64,000 nucleotides of DNA from Pycnococcus provasolii. Taxonomy: Eukaryota; Chlorophyta; Pseudoscourfieldiophyceae; Pseudoscourfieldiales. Below, one piece after another: positions 48,201 through 57,704 of this stretch (the first letter of the stretch is position 1; each line of letters starts with the position of its first letter). The stretch spans positions 248,001-312,000 of the forward strand of contig CP150581.1 of assembly GCA_049487715.1 (NCBI GenBank), given 5' to 3'. The position numbers and the translations under genes were made by a program. Below the pieces are notes generated by a model. That model was not told the origin of the DNA. It was given only the letters and a program-made list of their open reading frames with translations, and did not search any database.

Positions 48201-49795
48201 GCCGATGCAGCTTGTGCCGCCGCGTCGCCGCCCTTCGCGAGCTCCGCCTTCTCAGACTCCAAGGCGCTCACGCGAGCAAGAAGCGACTCCGCCTCCGCCG
48301 ATGCGGCTTGTGCCGCCGCGTCGCCGCCCTTCGCGAGCTCCGCCTTCTCAGACTCCAAGGCGCCCACGCGAGCGCGAAGCGACTCCGCCTCCGCCGATGC
48401 AGCTTGTGCCGCCGCGTCGCCACCCTTCGCGAGCTCCGCCTTCTCAGACTCCAAGGCGCTCACGCGAGCGCGAAGCGACTCCGCCTCCGCCGATGCGGCT
48501 TGTGCCGCCGCGTCGCCGCCCTTCGCGAGCTCCGCCTTCTCAGACTCCAAGGCGCTCACGCGAGCGCGAAGCGACTCCGCCTCCGCCGATGCAGCTTGTG
48601 CCGCCGCGTCGCCGCCCTTCGCGAGCTCCGCCTTCTCAGACTCCAAGGCGCTCACGCGAGCAAGAAGCGACTCCGCCTCCGCCGATGCGGCTTGTGCCGC
48701 CGCGTCGCCGCCCTTCGCGAGCTCCGCCTTCTCAGACTCCAAGGCGCCCACGCGAGCGCGAAGCGACTCCGCCTCCGCCGATGCAGCTTGTGCCGCCGCG
48801 TCGCCGCCCTTCGCGAGCTCCGCCTTCTCAGACTCCAAGGCGCTCACGCGAGCAAGAAGCTGATTGGATTCAGTCAAGTCACGTTGAGCCTTGGCTTCCA
48901 ACGCACTCGCGTTCGCGCTGGCTTGGTGAATCTGCTTGGTCAGCTCATCAACTTGATGTTTTGCCTGATCGAGCGAAGTTTGAAGAGTTAGGCGACGTTC
49001 TTCAGACGCGCTGAGCGCCTCGTGCAAGACCGCTAGCTCAGCAGAAGCGGCGTCGTTGGCTACTGGAGGCTGAGGTGTGTTGCCCGTCGCGTCAGAGTAA
49101 TCAGGTGGCGGAGGAGGTGCTGGCATGGTATCAGACATATTTTGGGGCGCTTTGATAGGCGCAGGCGTCTGCAGCGTCGCGAGTAGATTGGCGGCGGCAT
49201 CTGCCTTCCTCGATGCTTCAGCAGCAGCTTGCGCGTGCGCCGACACGTCATCGACAAGTGCACTCGCGTTCGCGTTCGCGTCAGCTGCGGCGCGAAGCTC
49301 TTGTTTGGTCCCAGGTGTGAGGAAGGCACGCAGGCCTGTGTCAAGGCCGAGGCCAGCGCCAGGCGTTTCCGCCGCCGTCGCTGCGCCGCTTGGTTGTTTC
49401 GCGATCGGCGTCTCAGGCACGAGGTCTTGTTCTTGTGACTCGTCCTTCTTCTTGCGGAATCCCATGGACGGCATTTTGAACCGTCCACCGCGACTTTCTT
49501 CCTGTGGCGTCGCGGCCGCAGCGGCGTTGTTGTTGTTGTTGTCGTCGTCGTTTTTCCGTCCTCCACGCAGTCGTGCGAACATGCCACCCATCTTTCCTGC
49601 AGCGCTGTTGCTGTTGTCTGAACCTTGCGACGCCGGCTCCACGTCGCTGTTTTCTCTACGAGTCCCGAATCCGAACATAGGTCTCATTCCTCCAAGGCCT
49701 GCTCCCAAGGTCCCAGCTGAACCTGCCGATTTCTTCGCCTGTTCCCACAGCATGGCTTTTTGCTCTTCCGTCAAGTCCATATGAGCGTCGCCCAT
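45227..49795 (-). CDS. 1522-residue coiled-coil protein built from 32-residue tandem repeats
   Basis: From ATG 49795 (MGDAHMDLTEEQKAMLWEQA); the frame is open upstream through a hydrophobic stretch that I take as untranslated. The N-terminal 280 residues are disordered with a basic FKMPSMGFRKKKDE piece. Then follows near-continuous heptad coiled coil. The core is about 13 copies of ALESEKAELAKGGDAAAQ plus AASAEAESLRARVS (32 residues, 96 bp). Later come three copies of a 46-residue unit (QAKGDAAAASSSGVAQELES) and three of a 27-residue unit (AKAESSERVSALESQLAESA). The C terminus is helical, ending KSIFGKLQDRLGGGG and an Arg run. Golgin-like or cytoskeletal tether is a guess from architecture; there is no GRIP or other named domain. 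Confidence 0.75.
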   Translation of the reverse strand: MGDAHMDLTEEQKAMLWEQAKKSAGSAGTLGAGLGGMRPMFGFGTRRENSDVEPASQGSDNSNSAAGKMGGMFARLRGGRKNDDDNNNNNAAAAATPQEESRGGRFKMPSMGFRKKKDESQEQDLVPETPIAKQPSGAATAAETPGAGLGLDTGLRAFLTPGTKQELRAAADANANASALVDDVSAHAQAAAEASRKADAAANLLATLQTPAPIKAPQNMSDTMPAPPPPPDYSDATGNTPQPPVANDAASAELAVLHEALSASEERRLTLQTSLDQAKHQVDELTKQIHQASANASALEAKAQRDLTESNQLLARVSALESEKAELAKGGDAAAQAASAEAESLRARVGALESEKAELAKGGDAAAQAASAEAESLLARVSALESEKAELAKGGDAAAQAASAEAESLRARVSALESEKAELAKGGDAAAQAASAEAESLRARVSALESEKAELAKGGDAAAQAASAEAESLRARVGALESEKAELAKGGDAAAQAASAEAESLLARVSALESEKAELAKGGDAAAQAASAEAESLRARVSALESEKAELAKGGDAAAQAASAEAESLRARVSALESEKAELAKGGDAAAQAASAEAESLRARVGALESEKAELAKGGDAAAQAASAEAESLRARVGALESEKAELAKGGDAAAQAASAEAESLRARVGALESEKAELAKGGDAAAQAASAEAESLRARVSALESEKAELAKGADAAAQAASAEAESLRARVSTLESEKTEVAKGADASAQEMESLRASITSLESEKKALGVNCDNAVEEAKSLRARLTTLEMEKDEVAKGGDAAAQAAGKELSDLRQLLKETESSVAKLRDSVASATERTDAAVAAAEVADAEAKRLNVELLAAAAAKTSKESEIDELQRELAGSRADTERLRQGMAEGAAEVDAASKELNAEVLRLANKLKTSEDTLVSTRMEAAAAAEAAARTTSELEAARETALKSAEKANAEISTITLQLQETQSALSTSEETIRQHEINEQERIAGAKEHAAEAEKLTDALTKATAAQERLARQSEEEAKEARSAREELENKLADALGTQERLTAQVEQLTSALSEAQAKGDAAAASSSGVAQELESKLAEATAAQERLTAQVEQLTSALSEAQAKGDAAAASSSGVAQELESKLAEATAAQERLTAQVEQLTSALSEAQAKGDAAAASSSGVAQELESKLAEATAAQERLTAQVEQLTSALSEAQAENARLSEAQAKGDEAAAAAAAAAQEKLVAQQKEASSQIQELMSKIAESQADNARLTTQLEGGESALAAKTQELERDLSLAKAESSERVSALESQLAESAASLESAKAESSERVSALESQLAESAASLESAKAESSERVSALESQLAESAASLEEVRRHHEVEMETARGEFEEASQKALAAASSEASSKSDDLARLQADLESSRAAAEAAERRAEDLSTELTKSQADRGKSESRALEDLRTETRTLVQERNRAELLVVDLKRENEVLQQLLNVTRSMQASKGESKSIFGKLQDRLGGGGAGRRRRRRQL
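47590..48870. repeat. 96-bp coding tandem repeat with 384-bp higher-order unit
   Basis: The 96-bp unit recurs with boundary variants at about 47690, 47786, 47882 and every 96 bp to 48842. Variants of the SLRARV(S/G) and SLLARVS positions show that 48074-48457 and 48458-48841 are a duplicated block of four units. Because 96 is a multiple of three and lacks stops on the other strand, two 450-codon antisense frames are also open. Confidence 0.95.
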
Positions 49796-50482
49796 CGTCG
49801 CCAATACAAAAGCCTCGAGGAATACCAACACCAACACCAATACACGCAGTACACGCAGCAAAGAGTAAAAAAACAAAAACAAAAACAAAACTAAAAAAGA
49901 GGGAGAATGAAGAAAATGTCGAACCTGGTCAACAATGCCAAAATGCCAAACTGGCACCTCTTCAAGTCACCCCCTCCGTTTCAGCTCCTCCTCCGAAGAC
50001 GACGAAGACGAAGACGACGACGACGATGAACGAACTCAAGCAGCTCCTTTCCAGTTTCCACTCGCATGCATACATACTTCCTATCGTAGCCGTTGTACAT
50101 GGTGGTCAGATTGTTGGACACTTGGACTGCATGGACTTGCACTGCCCCGTTGTTGCACTTGGTGGTCAGATTGTGGACTTGCACTGCACTGCCCCGTTGT
50201 TGCACTTGGTGGTCAGATTGTTGGACTTGCACTGCATGGACCCGTTGTTGCACTTGACCAGTGGTAGGAACTACTTGCGCAATGCGCATGGACTTGCACT
50301 GCCGTTGCACTTGTTGTTACAAACTACCTTACAAAAAGCTTGAAAAAGGAGAGGAGAGGAAAGGTTTGTCTGCTTGTTGCGTTGGCGTCATTTCCCGTCG
50401 GAGAGGAAAGGTGACAACAGGAAAGTGCGTTGGGAATGTGGGATTGGGCGGTTGTTGTCTTGTTGAGCACAAAGCTGAAAGC
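49796..50482. repeat. TTGCACTTGGTGGTCAGATTG-type repeats
   Basis: From about 50096 to 50290 the motifs GGTGGTCAGATTGT, GGACTTGCACTGC and CCCGTTGTTGCACTT recur three to four times at 50-60 bp steps. Non-coding on both strands as far as I can see. The first 180 bp are the coiled-coil gene's upstream region. Confidence 0.65.
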
Positions 50483-50809
50483 TCATTTGGTTACGTTAGT
50501 AATTAAACCGAGCCGCCTTGCGCCGAGTAGGCTGATGAGTGTCCGCAGTATGGGTAGAGATACCATGGCGCTGTATTTGGCAAATTCGTGGGTCTCCCGA
50601 TCGCCTCTTACGCATAGTCTGCTGCGGCATTCCTTGATGCTGCCATCTGGGTTGAGCTTGTAGCGATACGCCCATGTCGTTGGAAGCACCTTGTCGCCTC
50701 TCTGCAGCATAGAGCGTTTCACCTTGATAAAGCATCCCATTGCGAACAGGTTGTCTATTTCTCTCATCTCGCCTTCTATGAACAGTTGCGCGTGTGTGCC
50801 AGCCAGCAT
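50483..50809 (-). pseudogene. Ty1/copia reverse transcriptase fragment
   Basis: 108 codons: EMREIDNLFAMGCFIKVKRS, KVLPTTWAYRYKLNPDGSIK, ECRSRLCVRGDRETHEFAKY. This is the opening of the copia RVT_2 domain (E...L...G.....R.........W.Y..K....G.I....RL...G). No catalytic YVDD part follows, and upstream sequence is out of frame, so it is a degenerate relic. Confidence 0.75.
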
Positions 50810-52740
50810 CTTGTGACAACTTTACCGGTTGTATCCTAAACCTCCCTAGGTTGTCTCCAAGGAGGAACGACGCCACTAAAATTGTTAAGAGTGGTTAAGT
50901 TACTAGTAGGGGGAGGTCACCAAAAGGTCCCGGGACCAAAGCTTGGGTCACCGGGGATCCCAGTGGCTGACAAACCTAATCCTCTAGAATCTAAATCAAA
51001 TGCCCATCCGGGGTCCCCAATCAGTAGATGTGGGGGTTAGGAAACACCCTCCATCAAGGCGGAGTGCCCCAAACCCCGGAGGTCTCACACACCACCCCAC
51101 GAGTCTGTATGGAGGGTAGTGGAAAAAACACCGAAAACCGTAAAGCGGAAGCGGAAAAAGTCGAATGGTCCGGAAAACGTGGAGGAAAAAACCGGAGATG
51201 GAAAGGCCCTGGCAGCTGATGCAAAGGTGAAAGAAACCCATGAGATGCAGTCCTATTTCCTTCGTCAGTTGGTCGACCTTGAGCGCAGTCACCTTCTCGG
51301 GCTCGTCGATTGGGCTGCATTTTGTCATCAGCACCCGCACCGCGACAGCTCGTAACGTCGTGTCAAGGCTTCTGACAGAAGGCCCTTGCGCACGAGTGTG
51401 TCGTGGCGCATGATGGTGGGTGGCGTGGCGGTGTTGAGGTGAGGAGAAGAGATGCAAGCGGTCGAGAGCGAAATGGCGGGCGAAGGGTCGGCGTCAGGAG
51501 GGCGACTACAACCGCTCACAGGAGTGGAGCCAGCGGTGGACGTCGTACGCTGGCTGGCCCACTTCCAGCAGATGTACCAGGGCAAGGCGATAAGAGAGGG
51601 TTGGGTTACCAACGAGTAGTGGACGACGCTGAGCTGGCAAACGCAAACATGAAACGGTGGAAGACTGAGGTGGTGGCGGCGTCAACGACACGGCATGTGA
51701 GGTGGGCGGACGATGATGGTGGGTGGCGTGGCGGTGTTGAGGTGAGGAGAAGAGATGTGTTTGGGGTTTAAGGAGAGGAGAGGAGGCGATAGGAGATGGT
51801 GGTTTGGTTTCCCCCAACCCCAAGGGCTTTTGCCTGGCGAAGGTTGGTTGAGGTTTGGGACCCTCCCCCAAGGTGTCGGGAGTTTGTTAACAAAGGGACC
51901 GTTAGGTGGGGGGTTGGGTGTTGCCCTCCCCTTGGAGTTGGACGACCGACTTTAGTTGTCGACGCGTTTTTGTGTACGTCTGTGGCGTACGCTGACGACA
52001 AGGTGTGGTGTGGTGTTGGTGTTTACTTGTTACAGAACTTCTTGACTCTACTTGGCTTGGTGAACACACACGTGGTACAGGTGGTGCCTTAAGTTGTGGT
52101 GTGGCTGACGGAGAAAACAAAGGAGATCTAAGGCGAGTTGAGGTGTGGTGGTGGAGGTGGCGTGGTGCCGTGGCGAGGTTTTAGAAGTAAGTATGCAGGT
52201 GGCACAGTGCCGTGCCCAGGGCAGCGTGACAAGTGCTCTTGTACTTATCCCCCTTGACGGATATCCGGCACGTCCTCGATGTCTCCTCAATCAACCGGTT
52301 CAACCCTCGGCGCCGTTATATGCCGTGGTACAGGTGATACGAGCACGCCGCTGCACGCATGTGCGCCATGCCGCCATAGATTTCGTTGTGCTCAAACACA
52401 AACCTCCCGTTATGAATGGGCGCCCCACTCCATCTTGGTATTCGTTTTGGTCGGGATCCGCCACTATTATGTGTCGGACCGGGATCCCCCCGGACCCCCA
52501 GGCAGCCGGGGCACGGTAAAGTTTAACACACGTTTTTTTCAAATCCGATAGTCTATTAACTTTCACCATTCTTCGCCTTCATGCCGCGTTCCACAAGGTG
52601 GTCAGTAGTACTATTCAACGTCTGCTTCGTCGATCTGCTTCGATCGTGTACATACGGTATTCTTATTCGTGGGTTCAGCCGGCTGTTGCTTGCGTTGCCT
52701 TAGAAACATTCTCTCATTTTGCGCCATTTAGGATTCAGCC
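50810..52740. other. decayed repeat-rich region
   Basis: About 1.9 kb without an intact gene. A 45-bp perfect direct repeat lies at 51410-51454 and 51713-51757 (ATGATGGTGGGTGGCGTGGC...). A plus-strand frame at 51796-52092 contains SVAYADDKVW followed by LLQNFLTLLGLVN, which could be the YADD core of a non-LTR reverse transcriptase, but this is weak. Together with the copia fragment it marks a graveyard of retroelements. Confidence 0.5.
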
Positions 52741-53526
52741 ATGGTGGTGGTGCCCAACCCGAACTCGCTGTTGGTAACGCCTTCATCATGTCCGTCGTCG
52801 TGTGCGTCGTGTGACAACAAACCACACGTAGGAGGAGGAGCGTCAACGGATACGATGCCGCTGTCTCCACTGTCAGGAGGTGGAAATCAAGGCAAGCAAC
52901 ACGCGATGCGCAAGGCCATGCTCGTGCCACGAACAGCCGTCGTGTGGTGCCCCATCCCTCTCATCACGTGGGTCTTCCCTTTCGTCGGACACGTCGGCTT
53001 AGCATACGCGAACGGAGCGACGTCCGAATTCGCGGGAGACTTCACCGTGCTCGATAACGCCGTTGGAACGCTCATGTTCGGAAGACAGGCGCGCTACTGC
53101 GCCGTCGCAAGGCCGAACGACGTTCCTGCGGCGTCGTGGGACGAACTCGTCACCGCGTGGGACCAACAAATTGGAAAGACGGCTGTCGTATTCAGCCAGG
53201 AGAACTACTCGTTCATCACCAACAACTGCCACGCAATGGTGTGCCACGCGCTCAACGCGTTCCAGAGACAAACTGGCGTGGGACTCGAACGCGCGGCGGT
53301 CAGAGACTGGAACGTCGTCAGACTAGCCGCGCACGTCTTCTTCTACGGAAGACACATCAGCGTTTACCACGCCGCACGAACGTGGCTCCCTTGGTCCGCC
53401 TTCGTCGTCGCGTGCACGATGTGGCTCGGCCCGTCGCGATTCTTCACCGGATACGCCGCCGCCTCAGCCTTCGCCATCGCAGGCTTCGTGCTCGTCGACA
53501 TGCGTCGCACACGCGAGCCGCAGTAA
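52741..53526 (+). CDS. TMEM222: TMEM222/RTE1 (DUF778) family protein
   Basis: 261 residues. After a 65-residue variable N terminus comes AVVWCPIPLITWVFPFVGHV, GDFTVLDNAVGTLMFG, then FITNNCHAMVCHALNAF and RDWNVVRLAAHVFFYGRHIS, followed by two or three membrane helices. This is the conserved order of RTE1/TMEM222 (W.PLPLITW..PF.GH, NCH..V...LN, WN.V.L...V...G). In plants RTE1 stabilises the ethylene receptor ETR1 at the ER/Golgi; in other eukaryotes the role is poorly known. The conserved Cys-His pair of NNCH could be functional (NlpC/P60-like, by inference). Confidence 0.87.
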   Translation: MVVVPNPNSLLVTPSSCPSSCASCDNKPHVGGGASTDTMPLSPLSGGGNQGKQHAMRKAMLVPRTAVVWCPIPLITWVFPFVGHVGLAYANGATSEFAGDFTVLDNAVGTLMFGRQARYCAVARPNDVPAASWDELVTAWDQQIGKTAVVFSQENYSFITNNCHAMVCHALNAFQRQTGVGLERAAVRDWNVVRLAAHVFFYGRHISVYHAARTWLPWSAFVVACTMWLGPSRFFTGYAAASAFAIAGFVLVDMRRTREPQ

Positions 53527-53592
53527 ACCCACGTGGGATGGTGCTCACGGCGATGGGCTCTGTAAGCAAGTATTCTGAATTTTCATACAATA

Positions 53593-54115
53593 TTACACAC
53601 GATCGGCGCAGCTTTCGTCTTTCCACCCGCCTGCGACGTGGTGTTCGTCGTCGCGTCTCAACGCGAACACTTGCTGATACTGCCACGTTGGACGAATCTG
53701 CCCAGGCTCGTTCTCGTTCTCGCCGCGCTGCGAATCATCCGCGTACACTTGCGGCGGCTCGTCCGCGTTCTCAAGCCCACCAAGCACCACGCGACTATCC
53801 CACGCGCGACCAACGAGCTGCAGCTGCGTCGCGTTGACGAGGCGTGGGAACCTGTGCGGCCCGTAGATGCGGTGCCCTTGCCCCTCGACGTCGTCGACGG
53901 CGCCCGTCGGAACGCTTAGTAACAGCGTGCCGCCGTGCGCAAGCATCGCGGCCGCCTCTGCGGCACCAGCATAGTCGCCGTCAGGATCAAGCGGGTCGCC
54001 GTAGCGGCCTAAGCCGTCGTGCTCGAGGCCGCTGAAGCTGACCACGAGCTCGAAGGCGCCGACGTGCTTGTACAAGTCGCGCGAGCTCAGCGATCGCATT
54101 CTGCTCATGAGACTT

Positions 54116-54156
<41 letters not shown>

Positions 54157-55062
54157 ACCGTCGTCCGCTGTTGTCGTCGTCGTTTGCCTCAGCACCGGTG
54201 GGTTGTAGTCAACAGTGAAGACTTCCTCGACGCCCCACTCGAGCAACGCAACCTCCAGCCACGGCGTGATGGCACTCACAACGAGCGCCTTCGCCGGCGG
54301 CGTTCGTACGAAGTGTCGCGCGGCGAGCAACACGTCCTCGGCGCCGTGCGGGTAGTCGTGCGGGCTGAGGCTTTCTTTGCGCCGCGCCATGGCGTGCATG
54401 CGTCGTACGAGCCTATCCGTCCACACCGGTCGGCCATGCTCGAAGTGCACGAGGTGCGATGTTGCCTCGCCGCCAGGCGTCTGGTAAGGATGGACGTGGT
54501 GGTTGCGCGGTCTCGGCGCATGCGCCGCCATGTCTTCGTAGTTATACCGACCAAGCCCCCGTGTCGCGAATATCCACGCTACATTCGGCGGCATGTCCGG
54601 TCCTACACCTCGACCACCTAGATTCACGTCTGCGATCAGCGGCGGCGGTCTTAAGGCGCGCCATCTGCACCGCATCAGTTCATCGCGCACGTCCTCGTGC
54701 AGCGACGTGAACGTGCACTGGTTTGACTCGGTGGAGGTGTTGCGATCTTCCTCTGTAAAGGCAGACTCCGCGAGACGTTCCCTTGGCATCTCTGGCACAG
54801 CCTCACTATGCAAGGACGTGGACGCAAGGACGGTTGACTTCTCCGTATCGCACCGCAGAGGGCAAGGTGGGCACGACGACAAGGCCGAACCGGTGCCAGA
54901 ACCGGTTTTGTGACTAAAGCCCACGAGCACACCCAAGACGAATGAGCTCAACACAAACATCAACCAGCCAATGACCGTCAATGAGCCGAGGAGACCACAA
55001 GGGTTACCTAACGAAGGCGTGACCGTGAAGAGCCGCGAAGTGCCGCGAAGTGCCGCCGCCAT
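53593..55062 (-). CDS. DUF268 protein, type II membrane, methyltransferase-like fold
   Basis: 489 residues from ATG 55062 (MAAALRGTSRLF). A hydrophobic anchor near residues 28-52 (LTVIGWLMFVLSSFVLGVLV) gives a type II topology. The domain from about 270 shows ALVVSAITPWLEVALLEWGV, VFTVDYNPP, FELVVSFSGLEHDGLGRYGD, PLDPDGD and GGTLLLSVPTG, which is the DUF268 pattern and looks like a Rossmann methyltransferase. An insert of alternating Gly-Asp comes from a GTCGCC hexamer repeat at 54118-54165. Such proteins often sit in Golgi or secretory glycan pathways; function not established. Confidence 0.77.
54118..54165. repeat. GTCGCC hexamer microsatellite (coding)
   Basis: About eight tandem GTCGCC units encoding (Gly-Asp)n on the minus strand inside the DUF268 gene. 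In frame. Confidence 0.9.
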
Positions 55063-55136
55063 TATTGGGAGGGGACGGCGCCGCAACAATCCGCAGAGGA
55101 ATCCGCAGAAGGGAAAACGAAATAAACAAATAAATG

Positions 55137-55167
55137 ATTAGGGGTTATCAATTAGGGGTTAGTATCG
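55137..55167. repeat. GGGGTTA blocks upstream of the DUF268 gene
   Basis: TTAGGGGTTATCAATTAGGGG followed by TTAGT, 75-105 bp upstream of the DUF268 ATG; another member of the promoter-proximal telomere-like set. Confidence 0.6.
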
Positions 55168-55247
55168 TAGCGCGCATTTGTTGCCACCCCTCCCTTCACT
55201 TCACTTACGACATAATGCAAAAAGAGGTCTCATAGAAAGAAACAACG

Positions 55248-57095
55248 TCACAATTCTTCGCCAAACACATCTCCATTGGTCTTCTCGCCGTGACGGCCAA
55301 AGCCAGGCAGATGCGGACTCGCGGCAGGGTCAGGGAGCGCGTGCCAGCCCTTCATCTCAGCCTCCGCGTTCGCAAACGTGCGCGTGCTATTCAGGCGCTC
55401 GAACGCGGACAGCTGAGAGCCGCGGCTGTCACCGCGCAGCTCCGCCTCACCACGGTCGCCGTCAATGAAGTCGCCGAGCGTCACCATCGGCGAACGGCTC
55501 TGCGTCTTCGAAGGACCGCCAATCACGACGTCCAGGCTGATGGGAGGTGCAACGGGGCCATGGATGCCAATGATTTGAGGCAAGGGCGGCCTGGCGGCCG
55601 CCGCCTCGCGCGCCTCCTTCTGCCGCTTCATCTCCGTTCGCCGCATGCGCTCCTTCACCGGCATTTCCTGCAGGCTCTTCAGCTGCTCGTTCTTACGTTG
55701 CGTCTCCAGCGCGAGCTCTGCGCGCGCAATAAAATCTTCGTCCGTCGTTCCAATGCGTTGTGCTGTTGCCATGCCCATCTTCTGCCGGCGTCTGTCGAAG
55801 CATGTCTCGAGCTTGCGCCTTGCATGCAAGTCGTCGCTCATATCTCCAAGCCTCATCGACGCGACAGCCTCAGTGCATGCCGTTTTCGTCGAGCTGAGTC
55901 TCTTGGGCAGGCTCGACGCACATCGCAGCGCACAGCGAAGCAGCGCTTCGCAGAACTGCGGGAAGCTGCCAACCGCCTTCGCGGGCCGGTCCGTGAGCTC
56001 CGCGTCTCGATTTGCGGCTCGAAACGCCGATATGCACTCCTGCCGTTCAAGCAGCAATGGCGTGGCGTAGAAGTCGGACAGAAGGCGTAGGAATTCGCCC
56101 TCTCTCATCGCGCGATTGGCGCCTTTGACATGCGGCCATGTCGAGTACACGCAGCTGATGAGCGACAGCGTGCAGTAGTGCGCGTATACGCGCCGCAGCG
56201 GCGCACGGTACTTCTTCAGCAGCGCGCACGCTTCGAGGCTTGCTATGTCGTCGAGTTCGTCGCCGACGACGGGCGGAGGTGGCGGTGGTGCGTCACCGGG
56301 CGTCACGACATCGCCGTCGTATCCGACTGGGTACATAGCCACCCCAGGTTCTGGGTGCCGATACCGCGACGTGTGCGGCGCTCCTCGTGCGAGCGGCGCG
56401 TGCCAGGCGATGAGTGCCTGCAGCGGATTTGCGGAGGAGGGGTACCTCATCTGCGCGAGGTGTGTGAGCATGCGTCGAAACGCCTTGGCGTCCGCCTTAA
56501 GTTCCGTCTTGTTTCCGTTCCGGCCTGGTCTCGTGACGAGGTCGTTGGCATCCTCGAAGATGGCGACGGCTGACCCGAGTGCGAGTTTGTTGTCGAGCAC
56601 CTCGAGGTCGCGCACGAGTCTCAGCCACCCGTGCACGCACAGGAACTGCACGCCTTTACGCGTTCGTTCCGTGCAGTATCCCGTGAGAAGTCTGTGCAGT
56701 TCGAGGGATGCGTCCACTTCGTTTTCGACGCGTGCGGCGTCGTCGCCGTGTATGAGCGCGTCTTCAGCGCTCCTGAGCACTACAGGGTTGTCGCTGAGTT
56801 TGTGTTTATCCTTGAAGAACGAGCCCACGTGGTTGTGTCCGTCGTGGTGTATGCCACCCTCCTTGGTGATATGTCTTGTGGTGATGTACGCAAGTTCATC
56901 CTTTCCCGAGTTGAGCATGTGGTTACGCAGCAAACCTGAACTTTTCAAATCCAGGTAACTTAAGAACGCATTGATGGAATCGCTAGACGTAGTGACTGAG
57001 GATGACGGGAGGCGGACGGACGACGTGTGACGGTTCATCACAAAAGAAGTAGAAAGTGGAGTAGACATAGACATCATGGAGGTGGTTTTCGCCAT
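55248..57095 (-). CDS. EF-hand-like helical protein, possibly flagellar
   Basis: 615 residues. The region near residues 145-190 (GVQFLCVHGWLRLVRDLEVL) and again 300-400 (KYRAPLRRVYAHYC, REGEFLRLLSDFYATPLLLE, SFPQFCEALLRCALRC) shows paired helices spaced like the degenerate EF-hand modules found in cilium-associated proteins of algae and protists. A Pro-rich linker (PGDAPPPPPPVVGDELDD) separates them. A basic helix follows (RRTEMKRQKEAREAAAARPP), then a disordered C terminus. Calcium-ligand residues are not convincing. The flagellar link is inference. Confidence 0.6.
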   Translation of the reverse strand: MAKTTSMMSMSTPLSTSFVMNRHTSSVRLPSSSVTTSSDSINAFLSYLDLKSSGLLRNHMLNSGKDELAYITTRHITKEGGIHHDGHNHVGSFFKDKHKLSDNPVVLRSAEDALIHGDDAARVENEVDASLELHRLLTGYCTERTRKGVQFLCVHGWLRLVRDLEVLDNKLALGSAVAIFEDANDLVTRPGRNGNKTELKADAKAFRRMLTHLAQMRYPSSANPLQALIAWHAPLARGAPHTSRYRHPEPGVAMYPVGYDGDVVTPGDAPPPPPPVVGDELDDIASLEACALLKKYRAPLRRVYAHYCTLSLISCVYSTWPHVKGANRAMREGEFLRLLSDFYATPLLLERQECISAFRAANRDAELTDRPAKAVGSFPQFCEALLRCALRCASSLPKRLSSTKTACTEAVASMRLGDMSDDLHARRKLETCFDRRRQKMGMATAQRIGTTDEDFIARAELALETQRKNEQLKSLQEMPVKERMRRTEMKRQKEAREAAAARPPLPQIIGIHGPVAPPISLDVVIGGPSKTQSRSPMVTLGDFIDGDRGEAELRGDSRGSQLSAFERLNSTRTFANAEAEMKGWHALPDPAASPHLPGFGRHGEKTNGDVFGEEL

Positions 57096-57704
57096 GTGGC
57101 CCCGGCGAGGGGAGTTTGCGATGGTCCCGGCCGAGGTGGGCTGGTGGGCCCCCGAGAGCGAACGTTTGCTTTGGTCGATAGATTACGTCGGGTCCCGAGA
57201 GGCTTTTCCCATCACATCCCTCGGGCAGTCGGGAGAGGCCGAGAGCGAACCTTTGATCGAGCGATTACGTCGGGGAAAGGCTTTTCACATCACATCCCTC
57301 GGGAAAACTGCCTTGGTGAGTTTGGTCGAGCGATTACGTCGGGGCCCGAAAGGCTTTGCACCTTTGGAACAGTCTCACAGTCAGCCGTAGGGCGTAGGCG
57401 ACCGCTAAGCTGTACTGCACAGGCCGGCGTTGCAACTTGCAAAGGTTAGCTGGCTCGCAAGTTTGGCTCGTTTTTTTCTGCAGCTTGGTTTTTTTCTCCG
57501 GGCGGGCGTTCCCTCCAAGGGGGGGAGTGAGTGGTAGGGTTACGGGTTAGGGTTAGGGTTACAGCTATCATGGGGCTACGGGTTAGGGTTTGGTTTACAG
57601 CTACGGGTAGGGCTACCCCGAATTATTTCCTCGGACGTGGTTTCGCCACGTGGTATCGGCCACCGCCTATTCCATCAGAGAAAATCAAAATATCACAACA
57701 TGTG
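57096..57704. promoter_or_regulatory. upstream region of the cellulase gene with repeats
   Basis: GCGATTACGTCGGG recurs at about 57263 and 57331 (with a variant at 57180), each followed by a GAGAGGCTTTTC/AAAGGCTTT motif. TAGGGTTACGGGTTAGGGTT and TACGGGTTAGGGTTTGG lie at 57535-57592, 110-170 bp upstream of the cellulase ATG. No convincing gene. Confidence 0.5.

Noticed and set aside
47629-49014. Two plus-strand frames of more than 450 codons opposite the coiled-coil gene
   Set aside because: They follow exactly the 96-bp repeat of the minus-strand gene, are made of one repeated Arg/Pro or Leu/Arg peptide, and arise because the unit is a multiple of three without stops. No independent start context or family match.
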